Both the position numbers and the translations under genes were made by a program. The notes beneath the pieces were generated by a model. It searched no databases. It worked only from the letters and a program-made list of their open reading frames with translations, and was not told the origin of the DNA. DNA of 64,000 bases from Charina bottae (lineage: Eukaryota; Chordata; Lepidosauria; Squamata; Charinaidae). Every line of letters starts with the position of its first letter. The first letter of the stretch is position 1. Location: assembly GCA_023362775.1 (NCBI GenBank), contig JALMGJ010000063.1, positions 992,001-1,056,000 on the forward strand, written 5' to 3'. Shown here in pieces: positions 34,395 to 46,279 of the stretch.

Positions 34395-36098
34395 CTTTTT
34401 GGTACTTCTGGAATCATCCCAGACATTTGATATATGTGTGATCATAAGTGATCACATGATCAATGCATAAATCTAATTGTAACTTCTAATCCTAGACTTA
34501 ATTCTCTGAATTAAAACCCATCTTCGCACAGTGCAGGATGGGCTACTAAGTACATCAAAGTCAGCAACAAACTGTTCACATTAATTGCAAAATATTAAAT
34601 TTCATCTGTTTTCAGTAAAAGGGAGAAATTAAACCATGCATGCTCCAAATAATAAATGCCAAATGCCAACTGACTCCACTGTAATACATAAATGTGTGGT
34701 CTGATAGCTTAAAGCATGAATGGTTACCATAACTTATTGGACTCATTAAATACATAACATGCATTAATTAAAAGGGCCTGAAGTAAATGCTGCAAAATAC
34801 TGTATTTCTTTGATTGTTTTTTTAAAGACACAAACTTGGTTTATAAGACATCAAAAAAAAAGTAATATCAGGATTTTCAATTAACACAGCATCATCAGAA
34901 ACCACTTCAGAAAAGTGAGCTTAAGAATCCCATCATAGAATTAAAGACTAAGGCGTGAACATAATGTACTATGATACCATAACAATCCAGCAAACAGATG
35001 TAGTAGCATAATAACATGATACAATCTAAGACAAGCCCATTTGGGAATGGAAGGTTAGAACCAGAAGGTACAGAAGAGAAGAGTAAAACTGGTTTTCTTT
35101 CTCACACACAGAACTGCATGAGGTGTCTGTAAATTCCTCATCCCTTAAGACTGCAGCAATAAAGCGCTCACTTATAAGAATGTTCCATGTGTTAAAAACT
35201 AAGCTAGACCTAGCACAGCAAGGAACAAGCTGGGCTACAACTTCTTTCCTTGATGTAGTTAAGTTAATCCGTAGGAGAGAGGGCCTTTTTTATACCCAGC
35301 TGTGGTATAAACTCTGCTCTCCCATCAAAGGATTCCACTACTGCTCTGAGATGCTGAGATGACTGGATCTAAGGGACCAGATCTGATAAGGAAGAAGGAA
35401 GCTACTGTTGACAATACCAGATTCACTTTGTCTCCCACAGGAAGAACTCACCGAACAGCTGGTATAAACTGCTGAAGGGCAACTATGTGGCATAAAGTCT
35501 TAAAGCCTGAGGTAAGTTGTTTGTTTTGTGCTTCAACAGCTATTATGGGGCATCTCTGCCAGCTGTAGGCTGCTCCCTTACATAACTGTAAAACATTGTT
35601 TACTCCTCCAAGTATAAAATCCTTCTGGCACTTCTCCACAAAGCAACTAATTTTAGCTTATTGTTTCCCTCTGGCTGAAGGTTAATGACCGTATGAACAG
35701 AATCATGGAAGAGCTCCCTGAAAGAATGGAATGCTATCATGGATGACAATGAGGGGATACAATTCTTCCATCTGTCCTCACATTACTGTTCAGGTGCCTG
35801 TGTGCTTGGCTTGGTTGTCTATCCAGGGCTGATGGCCACCTCTTCATACTCAATGAACATCAGGGTGGGGGGCTTTTTTCTTCCAAAACCAATTTCCACC
35901 AAAATTACATGTGGAATTTGATTTATTCAAAATGTAAAAAGACATTACTTCTCTCGTAGGGACCTTTGCAAAATTGGTTAAATATAAATTATTCAGGTAG
36001 GATTATCATTCAGCCATAGATAGATAGATGCCAATGACTTTTAAATTCACATCACTGAAGGTCTACTCTTTAAGCTGTGATTTGAAATTACAAAGTTT
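34395..36098. other. Unique AT-rich sequence
   Basis: Nothing supported; frames of 60-79 codons only. Confidence 0.4.
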
Positions 36099-36331
36099 GC
36101 TCTAGTGGTTAAGGTGCTGGGCTAGAATCCAGGAGGCTGTGAGTTCTAGTCCCGCCTTAGGCATGAACGCCGGCTGGGTGACCTTGGGCCAGTCACACAC
36201 ACACAGCCCAACTCACCTCACAGGGTTGTTGTTGTGGAGAAAAGAGGAGGAGGAAGGCATATTAGCTATGTTGGCCACCTTGAGTTATTTATAAAAATAA
36301 TAAAGGTGGGATAGAAAATAAATAAATAAAA
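36099..36331 (+). mobile_element. tRNA-derived SINE with CTCACAGGGTTG block
   Basis: A tRNA-like head (CTCTAGTGGTTAAGGTGCTG with A box; GTGAGTTCTAGTCCCGCCTT with B box), a GGGTGACCTTGGGCCAGTCA block, CCCAACTCACCTCACAGGGT, then CACCTTGAGTTATTTATAAA and GGTGGGATAGAAAATAAATA. This is the only copy here with both head and tail and is the reference for the fragments at 14196, 22862, 31063 and 33606. The shared head with 57706-57933 indicates a SINE superfamily with alternative 3' ends. Confidence 0.9.
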
Positions 36332-38700
36332 TTGGTTATTTACCAAATAATTGATGTTGTATTTTATAGTTTTGTACTGCACTAAGTTATATGCAAATGA
36401 AAAATAAAATTATTATTGCTAATCTTGATTCTAGAAGGCTTAAACAAACATTTACCTGCCTACAATCTTCTCTGCAAAATGAACTGTCAAGTCAAATTAC
36501 GAAGCCAGTATTGAAAATTAAAGTCCTATTCAATTAGGACACTGCAGCATCCATTTTTTATTTGCTGACCTACAAACAATCAGAGTAGTAATCAGAGGTG
36601 TTGCCAAATTTCATGGTTCTTTGCAATATGAAACTACCATAAAAATCTTGGCTTTACAGCCTCCTGAATTATTTCTTGCTTCTAACAGTACGGATTGGAT
36701 TGGCTTTTGTAGGTCAATTTAAAACCGGGGGGGGGGGGGGGGGGGAGAGGAGAAACCTTTTTTCTAAGCATTCTCCATATGAGAAGCAGACCGATCCTCA
36801 GGAGTACCACACTGTCTACTCTACTGTATGATTAGTCCAATGCATACCCATCATTCACATAATCCTATATTAAAATGAACAGATCAAAACTACCAATAGC
36901 AAGTTTCCTCATAACTTGGTCTAAATTAAATTACAAGTTCTTGCTACCTTTTGGTCTTTATACCAGAAGTTGCTGTGAAACTGATAATGCCATCTGACAA
37001 CCACAAATCACTGATCATGCTAACTTGTTTGAGTTCATCATACATTTTATTGACTGTGAAATAACAACACTAGCAGGAAACCTTTGTAAAAATGAGCTGG
37101 TATTTGAACACGACAACTGACTAGAGATGAGAGAATTCTCCCAAGGTCACCTTATTTTAATTTGGAAATTGCTTTCATGCCTTTGGAGACGATTAAATTA
37201 TCAATCTTTTTTCTCTCTCTCTTTCCTGTTTTGGTCTGATCAGATTCATGAGAATAACTTATTTCAGAAATGAATTTAAATGTATAGCTATTACATGTAG
37301 CAACAGATTTGGAGACATGAAAGTCATCTAAACTGAATATTTGGGGTAAAACTTTGAAAATGAATGTTTTGTAATTTATAATAAAGTAATTTATACCATA
37401 TGTGGTATTCCTCTATATGCTGCTAAAATATATTTCCAAAGAGTTTAATGCACTATTTTGGACGATTATCTAAGAAAATTCTGCCCTCTGGAAATTTCAA
37501 TTATATACCACATGATGTATCTTCTTTCTCAAATTGATGAATACTAAGTTGTGTCTATGGGGAATTTGCCCTCATTGGCTATTTTTTATTATACAATACC
37601 TTTATACGATGGATGGCATTAGGGTTCAATTCATTTAGAAAACATGGATTTTCCCTTTCCTTCTGTGTTAGCTACTGGTACAGTGTGACATACAATAGCA
37701 CACCATGGGTAACCCAGCTGGAAATGAAACTGGTTTTAAGTGCCTTTCCAGATTTCTGCCTCTTAGGCCACAGTGATAGCCTGATGCTGAAGAGACCCAT
37801 CTCCCCTGCCCTGTGTTCCCATTTTTATTCTTATCCTGGAGACTTGAGAATGAAATTAATCTGAAAATTCAGTCCAAACAACTCTGACAACCTAGAACCA
37901 GCCTACAGTATCTGCATACAGAATCTAAATGCCAAAAATGTCTCAGTGCTGTACTATGTATTCATTGTTTACTTCCTTATTCAATTTTATCTGCTTGTTG
38001 CCTTCTCTGATCATCATAAATTTGCTGAACACACCAATTCCCAAACCAATCCTTTCTAAAAAATTTCAACATTATTTTTCTTTTATTTCTTTTTTACTTT
38101 TTTTAATAACAGAAAAAGAAACGAAACACAAAGATACATTATTTTTTCTAATCAAAACAAAGTAAATATTTTGGTTCTCAAACATTTTATTTATATATAT
38201 ATACATACATATCAATTCAATCATTCATTCATTCCCTGGCTCGGACTGCATGTTGGGTTTATTCCTTATCAGACAATCCCAATTTGAATACACTAGATTA
38301 GAAAATACAGTTAGGTCCAAACTCCATGCAGATCATTGCAAAGCTTTTGATCCTTTGTTACTCATAAGAGCTTAAGCCTCATTGTTCAAGAATCCTTTTC
38401 ATCCATCATGGATCTCTAAGGTTATGCTACTGTTGACACATTTCTTTATTATGCAAATGGGGCTGTGGGATGTGCATAACAAGGGTGCCTACATAAATAT
38501 AAATTGGAATAATGATCTTACTTCTTCTGCACTGAATTTCCTGAAGCTACAGTATAAAGCTTTGTGTGTGCTTTAAAGGTAAAGCTTCATTTTTATACCA
38601 TAGCACTGCAGAAAAGATCAGATTTTTCCCCCTACAGCTAAGAAAGTTTAGGGCAGCCAGTTAAAAAAGTTTGGGGCTCTGCTCATGAGGTAGCATCCCT
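36332..38700. other. Unique sequence with a 19-G run
   Basis: No repeats or genes supported. A pure run of 19 G lies at 36727-36745. Segments such as 36420-36720 and 37020-37200 are repeat-free and might be conserved, which needs alignment. Confidence 0.4.
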
Positions 38701-38707
38701 ATAAAAC

Positions 38708-38779
38708 GTGGAGTGGAGTGCAGTGCAGTGCAGTGCAGTGCAGTGCAATGAATGCAATGCAATGCAATGCAATGCAATA
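38708..38779. repeat. Pentamer microsatellite GTGCA to ATGCA
   Basis: Starts with GGAGT units, continues as about five GTGCA units, then one AATGA step, and ends as about five ATGCA units. The base change is carried through all downstream units. Confidence 0.93.
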
Positions 38780-38844
38780 TCTGAAAAGAACATGTAGTTG
38801 TTAGTCTTTTGCTATTGTTAGACTGTTCACTGGTTTATCTGAGG

Positions 38845-39230
38845 CAGGGCTTTCCAAACTTTTCTTGTTGGCGACACACGAACAGCAGCACGTGAAAATC
38901 CGGAAGCACCGCTGCTGCGGCGGCATGCAAAAACCCAGAAGCACTGCTGCTGCAGCGGCGTGCAAAAACCCGGAAGCACCGCTGCTGCAGCGGCGTGTGA
39001 AAACCTGGAAGTGCCGTGGCGGCGGCGCTTCCAAGTTTTCACGCAGCACGGCAGTGGCACGGTGGCAGCGGCCTCCTGGTGTGTCGCATGAAAACCTGGA
39101 AGCGCTGATGGCCCGCTGCTGCACGTGGCGGCGGTGGCGCGCCATTAACGCTTCCGGGTTTTCTTGTGACACACCTGGGCCCTGCAGGTGACACAGTACT
39201 GTGTCACAACACACAGTTTGAAAAGCTATG
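38845..39230. mobile_element. Non-autonomous hAT element (family 3), ETS-motif units
   Basis: Begins CAGGGCTTTCCAAACTTTTC and ends CAGTTTGAAAAGCTATG. Flanking octamers ATCTGAGG and ATCTAAGG differ at one position. The interior has four imperfect 35-bp units of the type CCGGAAGCACCGCTGCTGC, then a reverse-complement part ending GCTTCCGGGTTTTC. No transposase frame. The 137-codon minus frame (38801-39214) follows the tandem units and is not a gene. Same family as 56734-57108. Confidence 0.9.
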
Positions 39231-39239
39231 ATCTAAGGT

Positions 39240-39890
39240 TAGTTGCTATCTCAAATCTCACAGCTGACCAGAGCACTAGATGAGATTGCTCCCAAATTGT
39301 CATCCCTATGAGGTTGTCCAATTCAGAAAACAGATTCCACAAGAAGACTAGAACTATATGCAATTGAGAAAGGTGATAGTAACAGTATCTTGCAAGTCTG
39401 ACTGCATTTTCCCTTCCTTCCCTTTTATACCACAGGGAGTTGTGGGGAGCCAATCTGAGTCTCTTTCTAATACTTTGCCCTGGGCTCAAAACATGCTTAT
39501 GCACCTATTGTCTTAAAGGTTTCTGGATAGTTTCTCCAAGGTCATCTCCATGGCTCCCTACGTGATCGGCCACTGTCTGTTCACCAGTCTCAGAGTACCT
39601 CTTAATTTACCAAGGAGGTCTGGGAAATGAGGCACCAGAAGAAACACCTAGAACATTGGTGGAGAAAAACTAGAAGTGGACTGACTGAACCTGGATACAA
39701 GTTCATATTCATGCTTATATAGTAGCAATAGGTAGTGAGGACTGACAAGATCTGCCTACACGCTGCTGTTTTAGTTTTCAGCAGTGTTTCCTCAATAAAA
39801 TTACTCAAACTTACTCAAATCTTGACTCCACATGGACAGAACTTTTGGAGATACAAGAGCCAGAGATTTGCAATGTTATCTGGGATTAAT
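39240..39890. other. Unique sequence
   Basis: No features supported. Confidence 0.4.
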
Positions 39891-40166
39891 TTCATCCTGT
39901 GAATCCCAAAGACGTGAATAGGACGTTGAGCAGTGTGAGTGCCACCACTTGTGAACTGCACTCCTGCTCAACCTGGCTCCTTCAGGAGGGAGAGGATAGG
40001 ATTATTGGCTGGATCAGGAAGGTTGTCAACACTTTCCAGGGAAAGGGGGAAATACCATCTGCCCTGAAAGAGGTGGTGGCAAGCTCCCTCCTGAAGAGGC
40101 CCTCCCTAGATCAGGCCGTGTTAGACAATTGTCATCCGAAGTCCAACCTTCCCATTTTAGGGAAGC

Positions 40167-40179
40167 TTATAGAATATAT
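40167..40179. repeat. Target duplication of the Sauria SINE, left (TTATAGAATATAT)
   Basis: 13 bp, identical at 40516-40528. Confidence 0.95.
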
Positions 40180-40515
40180 AAAAGGGGCGTGGTGGCTCAG
40201 TGAGTAAGATGCCAGGCTTGTCGATCGGAAGATCGCAAGTTCGGAGGTTCGAATCCCTAGCCCTGCGTGCGGAGTGAGCTCCCGCACTAGCTCCAGCTCT
40301 TGCCAACCTAGCAATTCGAAAGCATGCAAATGCAAGTAGATTAATAGGTACCACTTTGGTGGGTAGGTAACAGCGTTCCGCGTGCGTCATGCTGGCCACA
40401 TGACTGTGGAAGCTTCTTCGGACAGCACTGGCTCTTTGGCTAACAAACGGAGATGAGCACCGGCCCCTAGAGTTGGACACGACTGCACAAATGTGCGGGG
40501 GGTACCTTTACCTTT
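40180..40515 (+). mobile_element. Sauria SINE, full length
   Basis: Head GGGGCGTGGTGGCTCAGTGA (A box) and GGTTCGAATCC (B box, 40246-40256), centre CAACCTAGCAATTCGAAAGC, ATGCAAGTAGATTAATAGGT and ACCACTTTGGTGGGTAGGTA, then CATGCTGGCCACATGACTGT, GGAGATGAGCACCGGCCCCT, and the BovB-like end AGAGTTGGACACGACTGC. The perfect 13-bp duplication implies a fairly recent insertion into the L2 copy. It is the best-preserved copy here and is the reference for the head of the chimeric SINE. Confidence 0.97.
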
Positions 40516-40699
40516 TTATAGAATATATGGTGACTCCTCAGCTGAAGACCAGTGAGGTATCATCAATAAGATGATAATACCCAGATATACATCTTCATCC
40601 TAAGCCAAGGGTGAGGATGGATGGGAAATAATAGACTGTAGACTGAATTGCTGTTTGTTCAAAAACCATATGATTCTTTCTCTACTTCAGTACTAAAGT

Positions 40700-40707
40700 G
40701 AAATAGG
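40700..40707. repeat. 8-bp target duplication, left (GAAATAGG)
   Basis: Identical at 40934-40941. Confidence 0.95.
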
Positions 40708-40933
40708 TAGGCTGACCATATTTCCTTGAGAGGAAAACGGGACCCTAACCTACCCATGGCTCGCCGGACGAAGTGGGCGTGCGCACGCATGTGGGCGCGT
40801 GTGTGGGCGTGCTTCACCGCAGAAACTTTCAAAAATGGGACAAAATGGATATTTTTCTTAAAACGACGGGACGGTCAGGAATTGTTTAGAAAACGGGACT
40901 GTCCTGTTCAAAACGGGACGTATGGTCAGCCTA
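40708..40933. mobile_element. 226-bp hAT MITE (family 1)
   Basis: Shares TAGGCTGACCATATTTCCTT at the left and AACGGGAC..CGTATGGTCAGCCTA at the right with the 2.1-kb element at 7273-9415. The interior is 150 bp of GC-rich sequence (GTGGGCGTGCGCACGC). Exact GAAATAGG duplications flank it. Short frames spanning it are incidental. Confidence 0.95.
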
Positions 40934-41640
40934 GAAATAGGGTGGCACTCCTCCAAAGGAACAGGTCCAGGATTTGGAGGTCCTCTTAGACTCATAACTA
41001 CTACTGGAAAGACAGGGGAGGCTGCGGTGGTGGTGGTGGTTTGTCCAGCTTTAGCTGATCTACTACTCACAGCCTTTCTTGGAGAGGGAGGCTCTGGCAA
41101 AAGCAATCTATACCCTTGACACCTCCTAGTTGGATTATTGCAATGCATTTTACATATAACTGCCTTTTAAAACTACTTGGAAGCTTCAGTTGCTCCATAA
41201 TGCAGCAACTTGCTTATAAGCAGATGAGAGCTGTTTTTTACACATAACATTGGTGCTCTAGGTTCTACTTAGGGTTACCAAAAGACTTTCAGGTATAATT
41301 CAAAGAACTAGCTTTGAACTTGAAATCCTACATGGCTTGGCACCATCTAATCCAAATAGCTCCCACCTGTCCAGTGGGTGGGTGTGTTGGGTAGGGATGT
41401 CTAAGCTTCCTCCCCCATGAGAGATCCAGGGAAAAATAAGACACTCCTGTTTTTCATCAATGGCATCATTGGAGTAGCTTCCCACCAGAAATCTGGATGG
41501 CTCCATCACTCATGACCTTTAGAAGAGCCTTAAAAACAGTGCTTGCTTAGGAGGGCCTTTATTTAAGAGCTGTCATCAATAAGTCTATTATTTTTTGTTA
41601 TAGAAATTATGATAAGGTTTGGTGGTTTTTAAAGATTATT

Positions 41641-42676
41641 ATTTTTGAATTATTTCTACAGGACAGTTACCTTTATTTGGGTTTATTGTACACCACCAGG
41701 AGCCAATCTGGCATATATGAAAAATCTAAACCAAATAAAATTAATGAAATATTACAGGTCCTATTACTTCAAGGAGGGTTACTGAACTTCTGTCTCTCCC
41801 CCTCTCTCTCCCTCTCCCCCACCCCCCCCTCTCTCAATAATGCAAAGTCATCTCAAAAAACCTGCTGTGTTATTTGTATCACAATACTCCCCAACCTGAT
41901 ATTTAGCGTAGGAAAAGCTTCTATAGTATTGGTTTGAGTGATTAATGGCAGTCAAATATAGGGAATCAGTCAGGGTGATAACTAGAAACTGGTCCATCTA
42001 ATTGTCAAATTGCTACTATGCTCAATTAGAAGCTAGCTATTTGGTTACTATGAGCTGCCAAACCCCAAAGTCTATTCCTAGTACTTGAAGCCACACAAAA
42101 ACCAGAGACACCACTCAAATCAGGTTATATAATTTCTCAAAGCCATAAGACGCATTCTTTACCACTACTATTAAAATTTTCTTCTAAACCAACCAAATGT
42201 TCTGTACTAAAGCTTTAGTACTGATTATACCAACGTAGATGCCAACTTTAACTGAAAATCCTTGGTTTCCTCTGTTCTAAACTCACAGCCATAGGTGTTC
42301 TCTATGCAGTCTATGGAACCCCACCCATTTTTGCCTGCTATTAGCAATGGCCAATCACTATTATGAGTAGAGGTGTTGGGGATGAGTGGTACATATATAC
42401 AAATTCTTGTGTTTGGTCCTGCCCACCAGTGCTGGGCTCTCCACCAGCTCTACCTATCATGACAACACCAAAGGGAACCATCTCACACACACACAACTAC
42501 CCATTCTGTTCCAGTTCAGTCCACCCAAAACACTGCACACAAGCTTAGGAGCATCCCTGTGCATTAAGTATTCATTATGCCCTTTAACAAGTGAATGATG
42601 AGATTTCTAGGATATTCTGGTTTTTACATATTTGATTATGTTACTTCCCTCTGAGCTTACAAAAAATGTACTGAAC
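41641..42676. other. Unique sequence with a (CTCTCC)-rich tract
   Basis: A pyrimidine-rich low-complexity tract lies at 41790-41838. No gene or other repeat supported. Confidence 0.4.
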
Positions 42677-42726
42677 TGCTTTGAAAAACTTGTAGATCTG
42701 TACTTTCTAGAGGTGTTTCGATAAGT
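42677..42726 (+). repeat. 50-bp inverted repeat, left arm
   Basis: TGCTTTGAAAAAC..AGATCTGTACTTTCTAGAGG..GATAAGT; reverse complement of 47874-47923 at 46 of 50 positions. Confidence 0.88.
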
Positions 42727-42799
42727 GCTAGTAATCAGTCAAAGTAATCAAAGTCAAATAAAACTAAGTAGCTGCTGTATTTTACTTTATTGGCTTACT

Positions 42800-42809
42800 A
42801 TTTATTATC
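42800..42809. repeat. LINE target duplication, left (ATTTATTATC)
   Basis: 10 bp identical to 46733-46742. Confidence 0.9.
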
Positions 42810-43497
42810 CCCCTCGCTGGATCGTCACCTTGTTGTGGTGAGTGGGCTTGTGTGTTCCCAATGAACCCTGTGAGCGAAGCCGTCGGGAGTCATGTACTCC
42901 TGGTAGGGTCACCCATGGCGGTAAGGTCCAGGGGGAGGAACCAGACAAAGAACGATCCAAGAAAGTCCTCAACGGCAGAACAGGCGGAAGATAACAAGGT
43001 GTATTGTTACAACGGCTGCGAAGGCGGATGAAGGCTGCAGCAGACAAAAGGTCACCAATTGTCATGGTACCCATGCCATTGGATTAGAGCCTTTTTCTGT
43101 GAAGGTTGTGTGCTGATCGTTGTGCACCTATCTCCACACATAAAACAAATTCACGCACAGGCGTCTTCCAACCACACCAAACCCAAAACAACCAAAAGTC
43201 CCATGGCGATTGACGAATGGCAACGGGGGCAGGACTGTGAAATCCGGAAGCTCCTAGTCATGGACCAGCACATGGGCAGTGGATACAGATTCAGTCGTCC
43301 TGACTCAAGGTTCGAGGCAGTTGAGTAGTTCGGCAGCTGTATCCACGACTGAGCAGCCCTATTTAGGATCCACTCTGCTCACCCCATATGGGGAGGGGGC
43401 TAGAAAAGGTGCCCTAAACACAGTCTGCCTCATTTTCTCCCTGACTGGACTACCGCAACCAGTGGGGTCACCATCTAGCGGTTGTAAAAGACTCATG
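42810..43497 (+). promoter_or_regulatory. LINE 5' leader with shared motif
   Basis: Begins CCCCCTCGCTGGATCG, then ACCTTGTTGTGGTG, GGGCTTGTG, and CAATGAACCCTGTGAGC, closely matching the BovB leader at 13330-13405 over about 60 nt. The rest is GC-moderate sequence. A role as internal promoter or HDV-like ribozyme is plausible from other non-LTR elements but not shown. Confidence 0.65.
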
Positions 43498-44256
43498 AAT
43501 TTTGGAACATGGAATATACGGACACTGCAAGACAACATGGATAGTGAACGACCTGAACATAGGACTGCCATTATTACAAGGGAGCTGAGACGTTTTAATA
43601 TCGATATAGCAGCACTCCAAGAAACTCGAAGAGCAGGAGAAGGACAGTTGAAGGAAGAAAAAGGAGGTTATACCTTCTTTTGGAAAGGACTGCCTGAACA
43701 AGAACAACGAATACATGGGGTAGGCTTTGCTATCAAAAACGACCTTGTGAAGCTCTTGTCAGAAGTTCCCACTGGGATTAACGAACGACTCTCAACTCTC
43801 CGAATAAAACTCGCCAAAAACCAACAGGCAACTATCCTAAGTGCTTACGCACCAACACTAGATGCAGATGAGGATATCAAGGAAAAATTTTATACCCAGC
43901 TGGACACCATCTTATCAGAGATACCAAAGGAGGATAAAATTATCCTCCTGGGCGATTTCAATGCAAGAGTTGGGCGTGACTTTGATTTGTGGCCGGGGAT
44001 CATTGGGAAAGGAGTTGACAATAGCAACATGAATGGAATCTTACTTCTGACTATATGTGCAGAGCATAACCTTGTCATTACTAACACACTATTTCGCCAG
44101 AAAAATAAATTTAAAACATCATGGAAGCACCCACGGTCGAAGCACTGGCATCTTTTAGATTACGTAATTGTCCGTGCTAGAGATCGCCGTGATGTACTTC
44201 TCACCAGAGCCATGACGAACGCCGAGGACTGCTGGACAGACCATCGATTAATTTGA
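43498..44256 (+). pseudogene. LINE apurinic endonuclease domain
   Basis: Starts MNFGTWNIRTLQDNMDSERP in the frame 43279-44256. Catalytic-type motifs are present in order: AALQETRRAGEG (metal-binding glutamate), ILSAYAPTLDADE, ILLGDFNARVGRD (aspartate/asparagine), HWHLLDYVIV and WTDHRLI (aspartate/histidine). The domain is complete. A TGA (44254-44256) just after RLI ends it; a CpG-type C-to-T change would account for it because the next bases are CCACG. Translation is continued in the same frame at 44263. Confidence 0.95.
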
Positions 44257-46279
44257 TCCACGATGGCCATAAAGATTGTCCCTCATCGTAGGCTCCAAGG
44301 AAGAAAACCAAGGCGTAAAATGAATACACTGGCCCTTCAAGATTCTACTAAACGAGCTTGCTTTCAATCAACTCTCAAGGAACATCTGCCTATGGAACTC
44401 CCTGAAAACGTTGAGGAACACTGGATTAAATTGAAGACTTCTATTATTTCAGCCTGTGAACAAACTATCGGATACCAAACTAAGAGACATCAGGACTGGT
44501 TTGATGAGAACGATAGTGAGATTGAACATATTATTGACAAGAAAAGGAAAGCCTTCCGGATATGGCAAAAAGATATTAACTGTGCCGTTAAGAAAAAAAT
44601 CTACGCCAGTGCAAAGGCAGAAGTCCAAAGAAGAACTAGAGAACTTACGAACATATGGTGGATAAAAAAAGCCCAAGAAACCCAACATTTTGCAGATGCT
44701 CATGATGCACGGGGCTTTTTTAATGCCATAAAGGCCATCTATGGACCAACAAACTATGGTACAAATCCCTTACGCTCAATAGATGGTGCTAAACTTCTAA
44801 AGGACAAAGAGTCTATTGCACTGCGCTGGAAAGAGCATTACTACAATCTCCTTAATCGTCACTCTACTGTGGCTGATGAAGTCTTCTTGCAAATCCCGCA
44901 AAAACAAATAAGAGATGAGCTTGCAGTACCCCCTAGTTTGGAGGAAGTCAGTAAAGCCACTAAACAAATGAAAAATAACAAAGCTAGTGGACCTGATGGG
45001 ATTGCTGCTGAAGTCTTTAAATAAGGCGGGCCTGAACTTACACAACTTCATAAGCTCATCGAAAAAATCTGGATGAGGGAGGAGATTCCAGCAGACTTTA
45101 GGGATGCCATAATTATCACTCTCTTTAAAAAGGGTGATAGAACAGACTGTGGAAACTATCGAGGCATCTCCCTTCTAGCTACAGCAGCCAAAATCCTGGC
45201 AAAGATCATCGCAAACCGTCTCCTATCTATATCAGAAGACATCCTCCCTGAAACGCAAAATGGCTTCCGCCCTTCCAGGGGAACAGTGGATATGATCTTC
45301 ACTGCACGACAGCTTCAAGAAAAATGCAAGTAGCAAAACCGCCCTCTGTACATGGCATTTATTGATCCGACTAAAGCTTTTGATACTGTAAATCGTACTG
45401 CTCTCTGGACCATCCTTCTGAAAATCGGATGCCCTGATAAATTTGTGAATATCTTGTGGCTACTCCATGACGACATGATGGCAACAATCCTGGATAACAA
45501 TGGCTCTCAAAGCGATCCATTTAAAGTGGAATCCGGCGTTAAACAGGGATGTGTTATTGCTCCAACCTTATTCGCTATCTTCATCGCTATGATTATACAC
45601 CTTGTTGAAGAGAAACTTCCTACTGGTGTAGAAATTATATATCGAACAGATGGAAAGCTTTTTAATCTTAGTAGGCTGAAAGCAAAAAATAAGGTAATTA
45701 CAACTTCTGTTATAGAACTTCAATATGCTGATGATAACGTAGTCTGTGCACACTCCGAGGAAGATCTTCAAACTATCCTAAACATCTTTGCAGAAGCATA
45801 TGAAAAGCTCGGCCTCTCTATTAACATTAAAAAAAACCAAAGTGCTTTACCAGCAAGTTCGAACCAATCCCTCCGCAGCGCCATCAATCCAGCTTAAAGG
45901 TGTGTCACTAGAAAATGTCGACCACTTTTCTTATCTCGGCAGCCATCTATCTACAAAAGCCGACATCGACGCTGAAATTCAGCATCGCCTGAGCTCTGCG
46001 AGTGTAGCTTTCTCCCGAATGAAGCGTAGAGTGTTTGAGGATTGGGACATTCGCAGGGAGACCAAAATGCTTGTTTACAAAGCCATTGTACTACCAACCC
46101 TTCTGTACGCCTGTGAAACATGGACCCTCTACAAATGCCACCTCCAACTTCTTGAAAGATTCCATCAACGCTGCCTCCGAAAAATTCTGCAAATTACTTG
46201 GGAAGATAGGCAGACTAATGTTAGCGTATTAGAAGAAGCGAAAACCACCAGCATTGAAACAATGATCATCCAACATTAA
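44257..46279 (+). pseudogene. LINE linker and reverse transcriptase
   Basis: Successive frames give a basic linker, then NNKASGPDGIAAEVFK, IPADFRDAIIITLFKKGDRT, NYRGISLLATAAKILAKIIA, QNGFRPSRGTVDMIFTARQL, MAFIDPTKAFDTVNRTALW (motif A), GVKQGCVIAPTLFAIFIAM (motif B), and ELQYADDNVVCAHSEEDLQ (motif C with YADD). TAA at 45022 and TAG at 45331 interrupt it; the frameshift at 45828-45837 moves it to the second frame, which continues as KKTKVLYQQVRTN, FSYLGSHLSTKADIDAEIQH and PTLLYACETWTLYKCHLQLL. Confidence 0.95.

Larger units (their letters stand above)
39892..41640 (+). mobile_element. L2 LINE, interrupted twice
   Basis: The frame 39899-40207 reads RKVVNTFQGKGEIPSALKEV, LLKRPSLDQAVLDNCHPKSN, LPILGKLIEYIK, the block just upstream of RT in L2. 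A degraded ADDTQ region follows at 40540-40610. Then, after the MITE, CTAGTTGGATTATTGCAATG (LDYCN), CTACATGGCTTGGCACCATC and CTCATGACCTTTAGAAGAGC represent the C-terminal third. A Sauria SINE (40180-40515) and a hAT MITE (40708-40933) sit inside it, so this copy predates both. Confidence 0.85.

Noticed and set aside
40201..40270. tRNA gene at the Sauria SINE head
   Set aside because: A and B boxes are present, but the sequence does not close a clover leaf and runs on into SINE body.
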